In this document: positions 1 to 11,994 of the stretch, in pieces
Position numbering within the stretch: position 1 is the stretch's first letter
Layout of the letters: every line of letters begins with the position of its first letter
Source of the DNA: Anadara kagoshimensis
Lineage: Eukaryota; Mollusca; Bivalvia; Arcoida; Arcidae
Assembly (NCBI GenBank): GCA_021292105.1
Contig: CM037874.1
Span: 11,762,502-11,826,501, forward strand
DNA: 64,000 bases
Direction of reading: 5' to 3'
Translations under genes and position numbers: made by a program
The notes under the pieces: model-generated
Told to the model about the DNA's origin: nothing
The model's input: only the letters and a program-made list of their open reading frames with translations
Databases searched by the model: none

Positions 1-131
1 TTATGGGACGGAACACATGGCCCTTATATCTAACACCGAGGAATTGGCAAAATATAAAATATAGTATTTTCATTATATGTTTACAATATAAACACACATA
101 TATAAGGTAGCTATAGTGTTTTTTATTCAAG

Positions 132-133
<2 letters not shown>

Positions 134-179
<46 letters not shown>

Positions 180-180
180 A
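134..180. repeat. (CA)n/(TA)n microsatellite
   Basis: An uninterrupted CA dinucleotide run passes directly into a TA run. A shorter TA run occurs at 2208-2228 at the matching place in the second half of the 170-860 / 2215-3560 duplication. Confidence 0.95.
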
Positions 181-870
181 TAGGCAACACTAAAAAATAT
201 TTATTTACTTAAACTGATTTATTTGATTTGGTTCTAGTTTTGCAACTGTGAATACAATTCTAGTGAATAGATTTTTTAAATAATTTGTTTAAACGTGCAC
301 AAATAAGTTATATGTAAAACTATCGCATTAATAATTTAACTTATGCATTATAGAAAAGTTGTTCACTCAATAAAGAAATTGCACTCTTATATCTTAGAAA
401 GACGCTTAAAAAGATGAACTTTAGTTTAAAATTGAATGAAATGTCAATGACAAAATCTTTACTGTTATTAAGGATAACTATGATAGTAACAAAAATAAAA
501 ACAGTCGCTAAAGCACGTTAGAATTACTTGAATATACAATTTTTATTATAACACGCAATCTTGTAATAAACGTACATTGTGTAATAAAGTGTAAACAGAT
601 TTGCCAGTGTCATTTTATAGGACAAAATGCAGTAACTTGCTAACGGAGATATATTTGAAAACTGCAATTGCGATTTTGTAAGCGGATTTTCCAGTTAAAA
701 TTTTTAAGACAAACTAAATTATTTATAGTAAATAATAAAATATTTTTAAACGATATTAATAATATATCATAGGAAGCATTACTTGAATCAGGTCGAAATA
801 ACGATTATAAAAAAAAATATGAAACTTAAAGTATCTGCGAATATTAAACATTCTTCAGTTCTCAAGGACC
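170..870. repeat. Left copy of an imperfect direct duplication
   Basis: Blocks here recur in the same order and orientation at 2215-3560: a stretch around 'ttttgcaactgtg', then 'gaaattgaatgaaatg', then 'gcagtaacttgctaacggag', then 'cattcttcagttctcaag'. The copies differ by many substitutions and indels, so the duplication is old. I see no coding potential. Confidence 0.7.
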
Positions 871-879
871 TCTTAAAGT

Positions 880-2000
880 TCCTGTCATACATACTCAAAA
901 ATACTCTTTAATTTTCAAACTCTAACACAAAAACCAACACTTTTGTTTGTAAATAAGCAAAATTTAGTTAAAAATGTAAACTTCTACTAAAAAAGTTAGG
1001 TTAAGGCAGGTGTCATGAAAGGCAACAAACCTCATATCCAGCTAATTACACTCGTCACTTGTCAAATCAAAACGAGAATGAATGAAAAATAGAACTATGT
1101 TAAGTCAAATATTTTAAGATCAATGTAAATGAAGAGATACTGTACATTTCGCATAAATGACAGAAGATTGTGATTTCTATAAATAGAAAAGGGATTCCCG
1201 TTTTACCTATGATGTTCGGGCAAACAACCCGTATGTCAGACAATTTTTTAAGTTTGTTTGAGGTTGACAAGGGCGGGAACTATGAATATTACCGCAGTAA
1301 AAGACGGACCATGGATGGTATTTTCTTCATTTCATTTTCCAAACCAATCACACAGAAACACAAATGTGAGCAGTGGATAGGAGCTTGCTTTCTTGCAAAC
1401 TTCACACCACAACACGTCAACAAAACGAGCAACATTTTTCCTCAATGTTGTTGGCGGAAACGGACCAACCATAGAACATTAAAATCCTATTCAACAACTA
1501 ATACCAATTAACAGGTAACATTTAACATGAATCAGATGCCCAATTTTGCACTCATATAAGTTATGGGATTGACATGTGATATCGGTACACGCGTAACCCC
1601 CCCCCACACACACACACATATACACACATGCGCGCACCTTTTTCTAATTTTTGCCTAAGAACTGTCGAATGCCATCATCAATATTAATCTGCCATTAAAA
1701 AGTTTGGTTTAGGTTATTGGAGCGGTACTTTAATGGATGAGTAAGTTTAAATCACCGGAATATGACATAATATTATATCCTCTAAGTATACCCTAAGTAT
1801 TCAAGTATCAAGGTGCACGGCGAATTCGGTTACTTAGTGGATTTAACATTTGAAGTTATTATCATTTGTTTTAGCTCTACTGGTCATCTATTAGCTAACA
1901 AATTTAGTGGTTTTAGTCAAAAGAATCCCATTTTTAAAGTTTATGATAAAACAATACTGAAACCAAAGATCACAGATTTACAACTGGTAATATCACTTTA
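880..2000. other. No supported gene; AT-rich single-copy-looking DNA
   Basis: Open frames at 1170-1511 and 1813-2001 have no recognisable domain, no ATG at the frame's first codon and no good splice context. A short C run followed by CA repeats lies at about 1600-1630. Nothing else can be supported. Confidence 0.5.
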
Positions 2001-2099
2001 AACTGTATACTCGGTTAACCGTAATATTAATTCAAAACCGAACACACAAATCTGTGTCTAAATCACAATCACAAAACACAGAAAAACGTTAAGATCTAA

Positions 2100-2666
2100 C
2101 GTGTAGTGTAGCCTTTTTGGGTGTCATAATTGAGGTAAAAATAGATATGAAGCAGGATTTTAATTATCTGTCGCATTTTTTATTTTATGGTCTCTTAAAT
2201 AGTTCACAATATATATATATATATATACATAATATGCCAAACTTTATAATATTTATTTATTTAAATTAACTTCTTTGCTTTGATATTAATTTTGCAACTT
2301 TGGCTACAGTTGTAGTGAAAAAAATTATAAATCAAAAACGAACATACTAATCCATGTCCGAATCAAAATCCAGAAGCCAAATAAAACCAGGGAAGTGAGG
2401 CCGAATCCTTTTATTGAGCTAGCTACACCCGCCACGTGTAAACAAGAAGTTCAATTGTTTCTCTAGAACTTTTGAGAATCCACATTTCGTTGATTCCAAA
2501 TGTAGAATATACTTTTTTTCTGATAGACCATCGTTAACATTGATACCGAAAGACTCGAGAACTCCCCTATGGTTGTGAAGAACTTCATCTTTGTTAACAT
2601 TAGTTCTAGTATATGCAGGGTTATCTGATATACTATCTTAACCAAGCTCCTTAATAAGACATTCAA
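2100..2666 (-). pseudogene. Fragmented Penelope-like element relic
   Basis: Three pieces of the window's PLE family lie here. Positions 2328-2450 match the conserved 3' terminal module (AGCTAGCTACACCCGCCACGTG on the plus strand, ending toward the TTTGTTTTTGA-type terminus). Positions 2104-2175 match the part of the RT frame that reads 'TTDSSSSASYLDLY' in the better copy at 54747-55346. Positions 2463-2650 decode, with frameshifts, to an NHRGVLESFGINVND-like string of the kind found upstream of the RT core. The pieces are out of order, so this is a rearranged relic without coding capacity. Confidence 0.55.
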
Positions 2667-3560
2667 GGTAGAATCTCTTATAATTACATATTATACCAGT
2701 TTTGATTTTACAGCACTAGACGGCCGTTTTGGAATACAATTCCTAATCAGTAGTGCTTTGACCAAAATCATGAAACCAAAATTATTTTAAAGATGTTGTA
2801 TAGCTACCCAAAGGACCAAAATATATTTTACCAAACGAGAATAATGTTGTTAGAAGCCTTATCAGCTGGGACAACAACATATTTGTTGTGTATGTCTGTT
2901 AGAATTGCCAAATTTCTGAATCCTCGAGTACTGAGAATGGTTTAGTACTCATAGACCCTTTAAGTTTGGCAATCATCATTTTAACGAAAGATCAATAGAT
3001 TGTATGTAATTCCACTGCATTTATAATTAATTTCATGCACGAAAAATTGTTTACTATTATATTTTTAGAAAGGCGTTTAAAAATGTACTTTAATTTGAAA
3101 TTGAATGAAATGTTAATGTCAAATTCTTTACTGTAATTAAGGATAATTATGATGGGCAAAATTCTAACAAATATTGTAGCTGAAGAACCTTATATAATTT
3201 TAATAATTACACACAATTTTTTATTAAAGGGTAAATTGTGTAATAAAGTGTGACATTATGCAGTAACTTGCTAACGGAGATGTATTTTAAAACTTCAATT
3301 GCAATATTGTAATTGAATTTTCCGATTAAAAACCTCAACACTATATTATTTATAGTAAAAAGATAGAAAAAATGATTTTTAAAAGTAAAAGTGACATCAA
3401 AAACATAACTTATACCAAGTCAAAATAATGTTTATAAAAATGATTGTGAAACTGAAAAGTCTCCGCAAGTAATACACATTCTTCAGTTCTCAAGCTGAAA
3501 TTAAAAGAGATTATGTTGTCGGAGGACGATATGCGCAGCGAAAAAAATATTGGCCCGATT
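2215..3560. repeat. Right copy of the imperfect direct duplication
   Basis: This is the partner of 170-870. The spacing between matching blocks is longer here, because the PLE relic at 2328-2650 and about 300 bp of other sequence interrupt it. Identity is only moderate. Confidence 0.65.
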
Positions 3561-4015
3561 TCAGCACAAACTACAGACCGGCTACGAAGGTTGCTGCGAT
3601 GCAGAGGAATGAAATTCACCGAAAAAATAAATTCTCGTAAAAAATTGAAATTTAGTGGATTTATAATTGACCTGCATGAATGACAATGTACACGTATTAC
3701 GAGCTACTTTTTACAATATTATAAGAACACACGGACAGAGTTTGCCGATCGATCTATTGATGTTATGACAAAGCTAACTTAAAATTAATCAAAATAGTCA
3801 AACAGACTACCTAACAACAAACACTGGGTCTTGTTCATTTTGTAGCTTACTTTACCAGCAAAAATTACATTCATGATATGTTTTGAAATTTTAGTTTTCA
3901 AGTTACATAACTTAAAATGATGCATTAAAAAAATTAAAAGTGTTAAACGTTTTACAAGGTAAGCATATTAAGATTTTCTTTATGTCAATAAATATAATAA
4001 TGTAATGATGATAAT
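3560..4015. other. No supported feature
   Basis: AT-rich sequence without long open frames, recognisable repeats or splice-flanked exons. Confidence 0.4.
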
Positions 4016-4017
4016 AA

Positions 4018-5720
4018 CTTCTTATGAAGGATACAAGATTTTCCTGGTGTGGGATACATGACCAGATGACTGACTAAATTTTCTCTTGTTATGTGGGATA
4101 CAAGATTTTTCTTGTGTGGGATACAAGATAAGGATATTGATATTACCACTGATCATGGTAAATGGTTTGAAGATGTAAATGGTTTTAAGGCTTGCACTGT
4201 TGCCCAAAAATTTACTGCTACTGCCCCCTATATCACCTGTCACAGGATGATAAAAGTTTCCTTCATGTGCAATACGAGAAAATTACGACGATGGCAATAT
4301 GTACCACTATTTGAAATTTTAGTCCTTAGATTTCATTACTGAGGTGATGCATTCAAGTTCAAATAAAAGTGTAAAGCATTTTACAATGTACGCCAATCTA
4401 GATTTTCTTAATAACAATAAATACATAAATACAATGATATTCACTTCTCATACAGAAAATAAGATTTTCCTTGCGTGGAATACATGTCTAGATTACTGAT
4501 TAGATTGTCCTTGTTATGTGGGATACAAGATTTTCCTGTTGTGAGATACATACGCAAAACTACACGTGTGTGGTTTTATATTTATCAATACCCTTCAAAC
4601 TAAATTAAAAGCTTTCTTTGGCTTTATCTGTCAATGAATCCACAATCAACTATTTTATATTGATTTTGATCTGATTCGAAAAATCTGATACTTGACTGGA
4701 AAAACTGCTCAAAAAGTAATTTAGCTATAACATTTTGCTTTGGTTCAGATTACCAGTATAAAAGCATCCATTTTTATTGCTATAAACTATGTTGCTTTAC
4801 ATTTGTGTTTTAGATATAGAAAGCTGTTTTTAATTCTTTGAGTCATTTTTTATCAGTATAAAAACATCCATCTTTAACCATCCCATTTTTATTAGTGTAA
4901 ACTATGTCGATGTACATTTGTGTTTTAGATATAACAAGCTTTAATTCAGAGTTGATCAGTTTATCATATATTTGTACTAAAATGCATAGTTTCTGCATAT
5001 CCGATATTGATGAAAACTACAAATCAATATCAAACCCCCAGTGTCGCACCCCCTATTTTTTACCCCCTACATTGCACCGCCAATATCACACTTTTTTTCG
5101 AATCACCTCGGCTATCAGTTTCCGGAAGTTATCTGTGTTCTTCCGGTTCGATGCAGACAATCATGTCGTCCTACTACAGTCGGGAGAAGAAAAGTATAGA
5201 CGAAGTTGAATTTGTATGCTTTAAAATTAGAATTGATAGTTTTGTCTTAAGCTGTTTTCCATTTATTGCAACAAAAACAAAGGTATCAATTTTCTCAATG
5301 ATAAATAAATAATATTACACTCATATGTGGTGACAAATATTTGTTATTGATACCCTATATACAAAACTTCAAATATATGATAAAAAGAGCAACGCATGGT
5401 TAATCCCATATCACATGTCATATCGACCCCTCATCAATATCAGACCGAGGGCTTAGCTTGAAGTCTCGAGCCGATACAAGATTTTCCTTGTGTGAGATAC
5501 ATGATTAACTAGATTTTACTTCTTATGTAGGATACAAGACTTATGACATGAAATTACCATTCTATAAATAAAAACATTCTTTTTAGTATAAACTAAGTTA
5601 ATGTACGTTTCTTTTTTAGATCAAACAACCTGTTTAATGCTTTGATTTAGATTTTATCGGTATAAAAACATTCATTTTTATTAGTATTAACTACGTTGAT
5701 GTATATTTGCAACAGTTTTA
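4018..5720. repeat. Interspersed short-period repeats (two families)
   Basis: Family one contains 'gggatacaagattttccttgtg' variants at about 4025-4130, 4450-4560 and 5470-5540. Family two contains 'ataaaaacatccattttta' followed by 'aactatgttgatgtacattt' at about 4755-4830, 4855-4950, 5560-5640 and 5655-5715. The units alternate, which suggests local duplication of a compound unit. The overlapping frames at 4904-5312 fall across this region and I do not call them genes. Confidence 0.7.
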
Positions 5721-6520
5721 TTTGGCTATCTAATTAATTGTTACAAATCCACTCCCTTACATCTCAATACCTGAACACTGAGGACAAGTTTGTTGTAATA
5801 TTATGTCAAATTCATGTTAACAGACAGTAGTGTATCTTACTCATCAATAGATTTCAATAAACTAAACACAAAACTTTTAATGGCAGGTTAAATGAGGAAG
5901 GCATTCGACAGTTCTTAGGCAAGAATAATAAGCAACTGTGCGCATGTGTGTTAGGAAATGGGATTAAGAAAACACCTTCCATGGCCTGTCTCTTACTTTG
6001 GTACCAAAAATCACTATTGCGTCGATCGTAGCAACATTAGTTTGTTCCTTTCTTCAAATAAACATGGCGTCTTAGGTGATTAGTAGAGCATATAATTGGC
6101 TGTAAGAATGCTATTACTAGAATTTCTTCATTTTTAGATGTTGCGTACATACATATGCGTGTACATGCACCTTCATTTAATTTTCATGTTCTAAGCTAAA
6201 ATTAAAATAAAACCCATGGTGTTATATTATTAAAGGACCAAAGATAGAACACAATTTATTTATTTATAAAAAGATCATGAATTTTACCTCAGATAGCCCA
6301 ATCATTTCAATTCAATATGTAACGCTTATATAAAATAAAAAATAAATCATGTTAAAATTAGAAAATAAAATTATGATATTAGGTCATATTATGTCATTTT
6401 AAGTCATATTAGGTCATAAGGATGATCAATCAATCACCTAATACATCATAATACAGTAGCTAAAATCAGATAATCGGTTGACTACAAAATATTTTATAAC
6501 AACTGATACTAGTAATTACT
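5720..6520. other. No gene; probable intron or intergenic DNA
   Basis: Lies just downstream, on the minus strand, of the SLC43-like first exon at 6524-6909. I looked for the short exon 2 seen in the paralogue and did not find it. A small AGGTCATAT-type repeat occurs at 6380-6420. Confidence 0.4.
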
Positions 6521-6523
6521 TAC

Positions 6524-6909
6524 ATAAAAATAATTCTTGTCTTGCTTGCTCCTATAAGTTGGATAATTTTTCCAATGATGACATTCGATGTGGTCCCAAC
6601 AACAGTGGATATTCCGAACCATAGATTAAAGCGCTGATCTTGATCTGTACACGAACGGCTTAACATCAAGTCACTTTTATCAAACAAGACATTAGTTCCA
6701 ATAGTAACGTTATTCTGTAAAGCTGAGTTATCTAAAGGAAGGCACAAGTCTGAATAGATGCCTTCCTCTTTTAAAAGGTAGACCAAAGTTCCCCATCCAA
6801 ATGATATCCCACCAAACAGACCAGTTTCACATAGTGCAAGCAAAGCAAATAATCGACTTTTCCATTGGACTTGATCATTATAAATCGGACTTAATGTTCC
6901 TTTATCCAT
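6524..6909 (-). CDS. First coding exon of an SLC43-type (SLC43A3/ENBT1-like) carrier, paralogue 1
   Basis: The exon encodes MDKGT... with a first membrane segment around residues 19-47 (FALLALCETGLFGGISFGWG), then YLLKEEGIYSDLC, a glycosylatable loop with NNVT, and CTDQDQRFNLWF. This is the N-terminal layout of SLC43 major-facilitator carriers (large neutral amino acid or nucleobase transporters). It ends in a clean donor (AT|gtaagt), leaving two bases of a split codon, exactly as in the paralogous exon at 40483-40868. The bases before the ATG (ag|TCAAGCTACTTGTCAAA) also match that paralogue, so a 5' UTR intron is likely. No later exons were found in 1-6500. They may lie past the left edge, or this may be a gene fragment. 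Substrate cannot be read from one exon. Confidence 0.8.
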
Positions 6910-7329
6910 TTCAAAGAATTCGTCTGTTTTGACAAGTAGCTTGACTACAAATGTATCAAAATATATGCATGATCAAATAAGAAAGGTCGGGATGTGTGTG
7001 ATTCATACCAACATTTTTAACGAATGTTTTAACAACTTAAAAACCATCATAATAATAATAACAAGTCATTGATTTTTTTAATAATTTTAAAGCCTGTTCA
7101 ACACACCGCTCTAAAATTTTATTACTAGTGCAACAGAAACACAAAACTACACCAGTTCTAATGAAAAATTGTGCACTTTTTCATTTCGTATCACGTTTTG
7201 AAGACACGTAAGCTGGTGAACTTCAAGATAATTTGTTGAAGAAATTGTTCTGACCGAAACAAAGGGGGATATAGTACCTATCTATTGTAGTTGTACATAT
7301 CAGTTGTCTTAATATAGGTTAATGTGTCT

Positions 7330-7413
7330 AACCTAACTTGTCAGTTCCAAAGTTTTTACTTTGCTTCTGGATTGTTATTCACACATGGATTAGTATGTTT
7401 CTTTTTGATAAAG
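7330..7413 (+). repeat. PLE 3' end, strongly 5'-truncated
   Basis: Only the last ~80 bp of the PLE 3' module is present: CTAACTTGTCAGTTCCAAAG, then TTGCTTCTGGATTG, ending TTTCTTTTTGATA. Same terminus as the longer copies. Confidence 0.85.
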
Positions 7414-7414
7414 T

Positions 7415-8095
7415 GCGTTTTTATGCTCGCCGAAAAATGGGCATATACTCGTTCGTTCGATTGTCCGTCCGCCATAATGTTGTCCGGAGCATAATACAAA
7501 AAATGTTAGAGATATCAACATGAACATGAAACTTCATTATTAGATAGAGACTGATAAAAAGTGCAGTGTACAAGCACTATAATTCTATTTTCCATAACTT
7601 AGAAGTTATTGGCTTTTGGTATTTTTCATACTTAAAATTTTGTCCGGAGCATTACGAGGTTTGAATGTTAACCTTCAATGCTAGGTAAATTTTTATCAGG
7701 AGAAATGCAGTGAACAAGAACCATAACTTTTTTTTCCATAAGTTAGAAATTATTGCCCTTTGTTATTTTTCATACTTAAACCTTATCTGGAGTATAACAC
7801 ACAAACTATAAGAGGTATCGATATGAAACTTCATTGCTCGAAAGATCTCCATAAGATCTCCATAAGGAGAATTATACTGTACAAGAACCTTAACCCTATT
7901 TTCAAAACCCTTTGTTATTTTTCATACAAATTCATTAAATACATGATGAAAAACCCACTTTGCAATTTGTTTCTTATTCGGGGTAGGGGTATCCATCGAT
8001 TCTACCGATATTCTTGTCATATCATAATCAAACATAAAAATATCGTAACAGTTTTCTCAGTAACTTTTAAACATAGCCACTTGTAAATTGCAGTA
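7415..8095 (+). repeat. Molluscan-type repeat with three ~150 bp tandem units
   Basis: Starts with a GTTTTTATGCTCGCCGAAAA-type head and a GTTCGTTCGATTGTCCGTCC stretch. Three direct units follow, beginning near 7475, 7640 and 7783. Each contains 'gtccggagcata', 'atatcaacatgaa(a)cttcatt', 'gtgcagtgtacaag' and 'tatttttcatactt'. The 108-residue open frame at 7760-8086 lies within the repeat and is not a credible gene. Confidence 0.75.
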
Positions 8096-8619
8096 TGAGG
8101 TCCCCTGCGGCAAGTACTGATTCCAAATTCTGTTAGACACCCACTTCCTGTGTACCGACCTAGTTTATATTTCTATATTTACGGTAAATGGTTAAACTTA
8201 AAAGCGATGGCTTACTTACTGAGCACTAGCTCACATGTTTCTTGTTTTGCATTATTCTATAAGTGTGCTTGATTGCTTAATTTATTGTGAAGTATATTTT
8301 CCACTTGGTCTATCCGGTTTTGAAAGAAATGCTTCAAACAATTCCAAGACAAAATATATGTACAGGGATTGGTTAGTTTGTGATTGATTTATTTGTTCAA
8401 AATAGGAAAATATAACAGACTGTTTTTGGTATCTGATAGAGTAAAACTTTTCAAAAACTAATTTCATCTAAGTTATAACAAGTTTCTTTTTATAAAATTT
8501 TCAAGTATGATTACACACCCTTATTTGTGTTTAATTTGTTTTGATGATATGTTTATGACCGTTCCAGAATTACTACTGAAAACTTTAATTTTACTCCCTT
8601 ACGATTCGCTTATTCACAT

Positions 8620-9137
8620 AATTTGTTGACCCCAAGGATATTGCAAGCCTGGACTTATCAAGGCCCTCAAAAAGTTTCATAACTGTCATCAAAGTATTGA
8701 CAATTTTGATGTCTCTGTGTCCAAGATTGCACTGACGTTCCATAATGGGGTTCGCCGCTGTACCACGTGATACCTTCTAACGTGCCTGTGAAACGCTTGT
8801 TTTCTATGGACATGGAATTGTACAATATGACGCTTTCACTTAAAAACGACGCTATTCCGGGAATTTGTAACGTTGACGTTTTTCAAAATGTTCCGCACAA
8901 ACGTTAAGAGGTATTAATCACGTGGTACTGCGGCAAACCCCATTCCTTGTTCCTTTCATTCAATATTGATTACACACTTGGCGGGTACAGCTTGTTAAAC
9001 AGGAGGTATAACCTTTCGGAGTAACAGGCTTACATCCCTGGTGAAAGTTCAAGTGTCTAACCACACTTGTCAGTTTCAAAGTTTTACTTTGCTTCTGGAT
9101 TGTGATTCGGAAATGGATTAGTATGTTTGTTTTTGAA
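8620..9137 (+). repeat. PLE 3' copy interrupted by a MITE
   Basis: The left part decodes to the end of the RT frame (GYCKPGLIKALKKF, then FDVSVSKIAL), which matches the better PLE copy. A 195 bp MITE (8747-8941) then splits the element. Homology resumes at 'attccttgttcctttcattcaat' and runs to the usual terminus TTTGTTTTTGAA at 9137. The 3' module here is diverged (GGAGGTATAACC rather than GGAGGTGCTTACC). Confidence 0.8.
8747..8941. mobile_element. MITE with ~27 bp TIRs, inserted in a PLE copy
   Basis: Left end GGGGTTCGCCGCTGTACCAC (8747) and right end GTGGTACTGCGGCAAACCCC (to 8941) are inverted copies; the inner part of each TIR is CACGTGAT. No coding capacity. A second member of the family lies at 31980-32170. 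The insertion interrupts PLE sequence that is continuous in other copies, so it is the younger event. Confidence 0.8.
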
Positions 9138-9159
9138 TTCATACATTGAATGGTGTAAC

Positions 9160-9620
9160 GGTTTTTATGACGCAAATAAGAATATAAGAATCCAATATGA
9201 GTATCCATGTAGGATAGCAAAATCTCACCCGAGGGGTTGAAAATTTCATAATGGATTATTTTTCTTCCATTTAAGTGACAATATTTCGCTTCAAGTACGA
9301 TTAACATAGACATTGACGGCATGTTTGTAAAATCCAACTTTGTAATTCGACATTCTACTTTGAAACAAATATGACCATTAGAAAGATTTTACCGGATTTT
9401 GGTTTATACAAAATGTATAAACTACAAAACAAAGCCATTCATTCAAAAATCTTATATTTAACATTTGAAACGAACTCAAAATTTTTACATTTTGGAGAAT
9501 TGGGTGTCGTCATGCTCCCCATATGATGACGTCATGTAATTGTCTTTGTATTGTGACGTCAACTAAAGGTCACGTCGACATGGGGAAAATTCTATCTAAC
9601 ATGAGCAGATATGGAAAAAA
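9160..9620 (+). repeat. Single-arm copy of the foldback/MITE family
   Basis: Begins TATAAGAATCCAATATGAGT, continues ATGTAGGATAGCAAAATCTC, and runs through 'acgattaacatagacattga' and 'ataaactacaaaacaaagcc' to CRE-like GATGACGTCATG and CATGAGCAGATATGG. The same blocks in the same order form the left arm of the foldback at 17840-19150. Frames inside are incidental. Confidence 0.75.
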
Positions 9621-9929
9621 ATGCAGTCTGCAAGTGCAGTCAACGTATACTCGCGTATTTAAATTGTTTTCGTTTCAGATATTAAAAAATGAATTAACAG
9701 CGAACATACCACTATTGCTCCAGGTAACTTAGATAGTCGATTTATCTTTAATATAAAATCAAGTATTGTAATATTGGTACTTATTTTGAAAATCCTGTAA
9801 AATCCTATCAAACCCATGAAGTATGCTGACTAGCTGACTGTGTTTGAAAAACAACTAATTTATGGTATGTAGAGCAAAACCAGAGGGCTGTAGAACACCT
9901 ATCTATATTTTTACATTTAATTGGACTTT

Positions 9930-11110
9930 TATATCAAAAACAAACATACTAATCCATGTCCGAATCACAATCCAGAAGCAAAGCAAAAACTTTGGAACTG
10001 ACAAGTTAGGTTAGACACGTGAACTTCCACCAGGGACGTGAAGCCGGGTGCTCCGGAAGGGTAAGCACCTCCTGTTTAGCTAGCTACACCCGCCACATGT
10101 GTGATCAAAATTGTGTGAAAGGAACATGGAACTATGCGACGTCAAATAATCCAGGGCAATCCTGGACACAGAAACATCAAAATTATCAACAATAATGTGA
10201 TGACGGCCATAAAACTTTTTGAGGGCCTTGCATATCCCTGAGTCAACAATTTATTTGCAAGCAGCCTATTTCGTTGTACAAAGTCCCCGTAGTGAGAACA
10301 AGCTCTACCATAGTGTATTAACTGGGAAACAAATACACCATAAACAGGAAAAGCAGGTATATTGCTGCATAAAAAAGGAAAGTCATCACGTTTGTCATAA
10401 AGTTTCAAATGTAGCCTTTCGTGTGCGTCATAATTCAGGTATTAGTCTAAATATGAAGCAGAACTTGAAGAATCAGTCGTGTCGTTTATTTCAAGCTCAC
10501 TAGCATAGATGACGATTACATAGTCTCGAAATTTAGGATTATTAAGAGACAGAACGGCATCTATATATCTGTATGTTGAGTTGAATGATTTGGCGACAGT
10601 CTTCGCTGCAGATTTAACAAAGTTGTGCATAAATTCTGCTTCATAAGAATAAAGAAACAAATCAGCAAGCCATGGTGCACAGTTTGTACCCATTGGTATA
10701 CCGATTGTTTGCTGAAAAACTATATTACCAAACACAACAAATATGTTATCTATCAAAAACTCCAACATTTTGTTGATGGTATCTTCAGTATATTTTTGTT
10801 TGGAATCCGTATGATGCTTGACAAAATAACCAGAATCCCTGTTCAGCACCAGATATTTGTATCTTGGCTTACCGTTTTTGTAAAAGAAAGACAAGTTAAT
10901 AATCATTAAGACGTTCCTCCACGACGGTAGAATTACAAGTGAATAATTTCTTTAATACGTTCTTTCAATTTAGAATGACGGATACTTGTGTATACTGTAC
11001 AAAAATCAAAATAGTATCCGTTTCAAAATAGATATACAGGTCCGTCCAGAAATTTTTGTGTCCCTTCTGAAAGTACAGGTTTTATGTCATTCTTAAAGAA
11101 TTCGCCGATT
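9930..11110 (-). pseudogene. Penelope-like reverse transcriptase relic with 3' end
   Basis: The minus strand carries a 5'-truncated PLE-type element. The RT region (about 11080 to 10142) reads through several breaks: FDFCTVYTSIRHSKLKERIK, then RYKYLVLNRDSGYFVKHH, GIPMGTNCAPWLADLFLYSY, STYRYIDAVLSLNN, LKLYDKRDD and YGRACSHYGDFVQR. The RT active site, YIDD in the copy at 54747-55346, is YIDA here, so a catalytic aspartate is lost as well as the frame being broken. The 3' module follows (10140-9935) and ends at ATCAAAAACAAACATACTAA (plus strand). The assignment to Penelope-like elements rests on the G.PMG(T/S)..AP..AD motif style and is tentative; reverse transcriptase itself is secure. Confidence 0.8.
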
Positions 11111-11505
11111 ATATGATAAACAATATATAATGTTCATACTCTACGTTTTATGGCCTTTATCATGATTTTACTAAAAGGTGGCAAAATAATCATTATTAAA
11201 ATTATTATTTATATTTACTGAAAACCTTAAAGCCTCGAATTCGGAAGAAAATATTTAATGATCATATTTTTTTTATATAAAATATTTCTTGTCATATATA
11301 CTAAAATGTTCTTTAAAATAGTCCTTATAAAACCAATTTTGAGGAACAAAATCTTCAATTTTGGAGAAGGCATAAATTATATCAGGATGGATCTGTAAAT
11401 TACTAATATCTAAATAAAAATTGCAAAAACTGTTATATTTGAAAATAGAATGAACCAGCTGATAATATATAAAAACCAACAACGTTGATTATAATTAACT
11501 TACTT
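11110..11505. other. No supported feature
   Basis: AT-rich spacer between the PLE relic and the tandem array. One frame on the minus strand (11273-11482) has no recognisable content. Confidence 0.4.
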
Positions 11506-11994
11506 TTGATTTCAGAATAAACCGACTCGTCCTCGTCTAAAGATGTACAGCTTCTTTTTAAATATCAAATATTGCGCAAACAAACTGCAGTTCAATAAAT
11601 ATGATTATAGTGGTTTTATATGATCATGTGATGTGTATGGTAAGGTTGTTCTCCTCGTATTCTTTTGTTGAATGAATAGAATATATAGTTAAAAACACAA
11701 CTAGGTACCTGTGCACTACATGTTTCTGATTTATAGCGGTAAAAAATAAGTTATTGAGTTTAATGAATATTATACTTCCCGAAAAAAGAAATGCGACACT
11801 TAGAAGAAATTGATTTAATTTGATACTATAGTGCAATGCGAAAAGCGCGCTGCTGTTAAAATTGTAGTGAGTGGCAATACTTAAAGTACAATGTTTTCAG
11901 TTTGATTTTTTTTCAAGAAAGCGTACATCCGGGATACTATAGGTGATGGCATGCCACTATAATTCGAATACTTAAACATTACAGTTCAGTGAAT

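Noticed and set aside
1170..1511. 113-codon frame near the left edge
   Set aside because: The first codon is not ATG, composition is unremarkable, and no domain, splice signal or repeat link was found.
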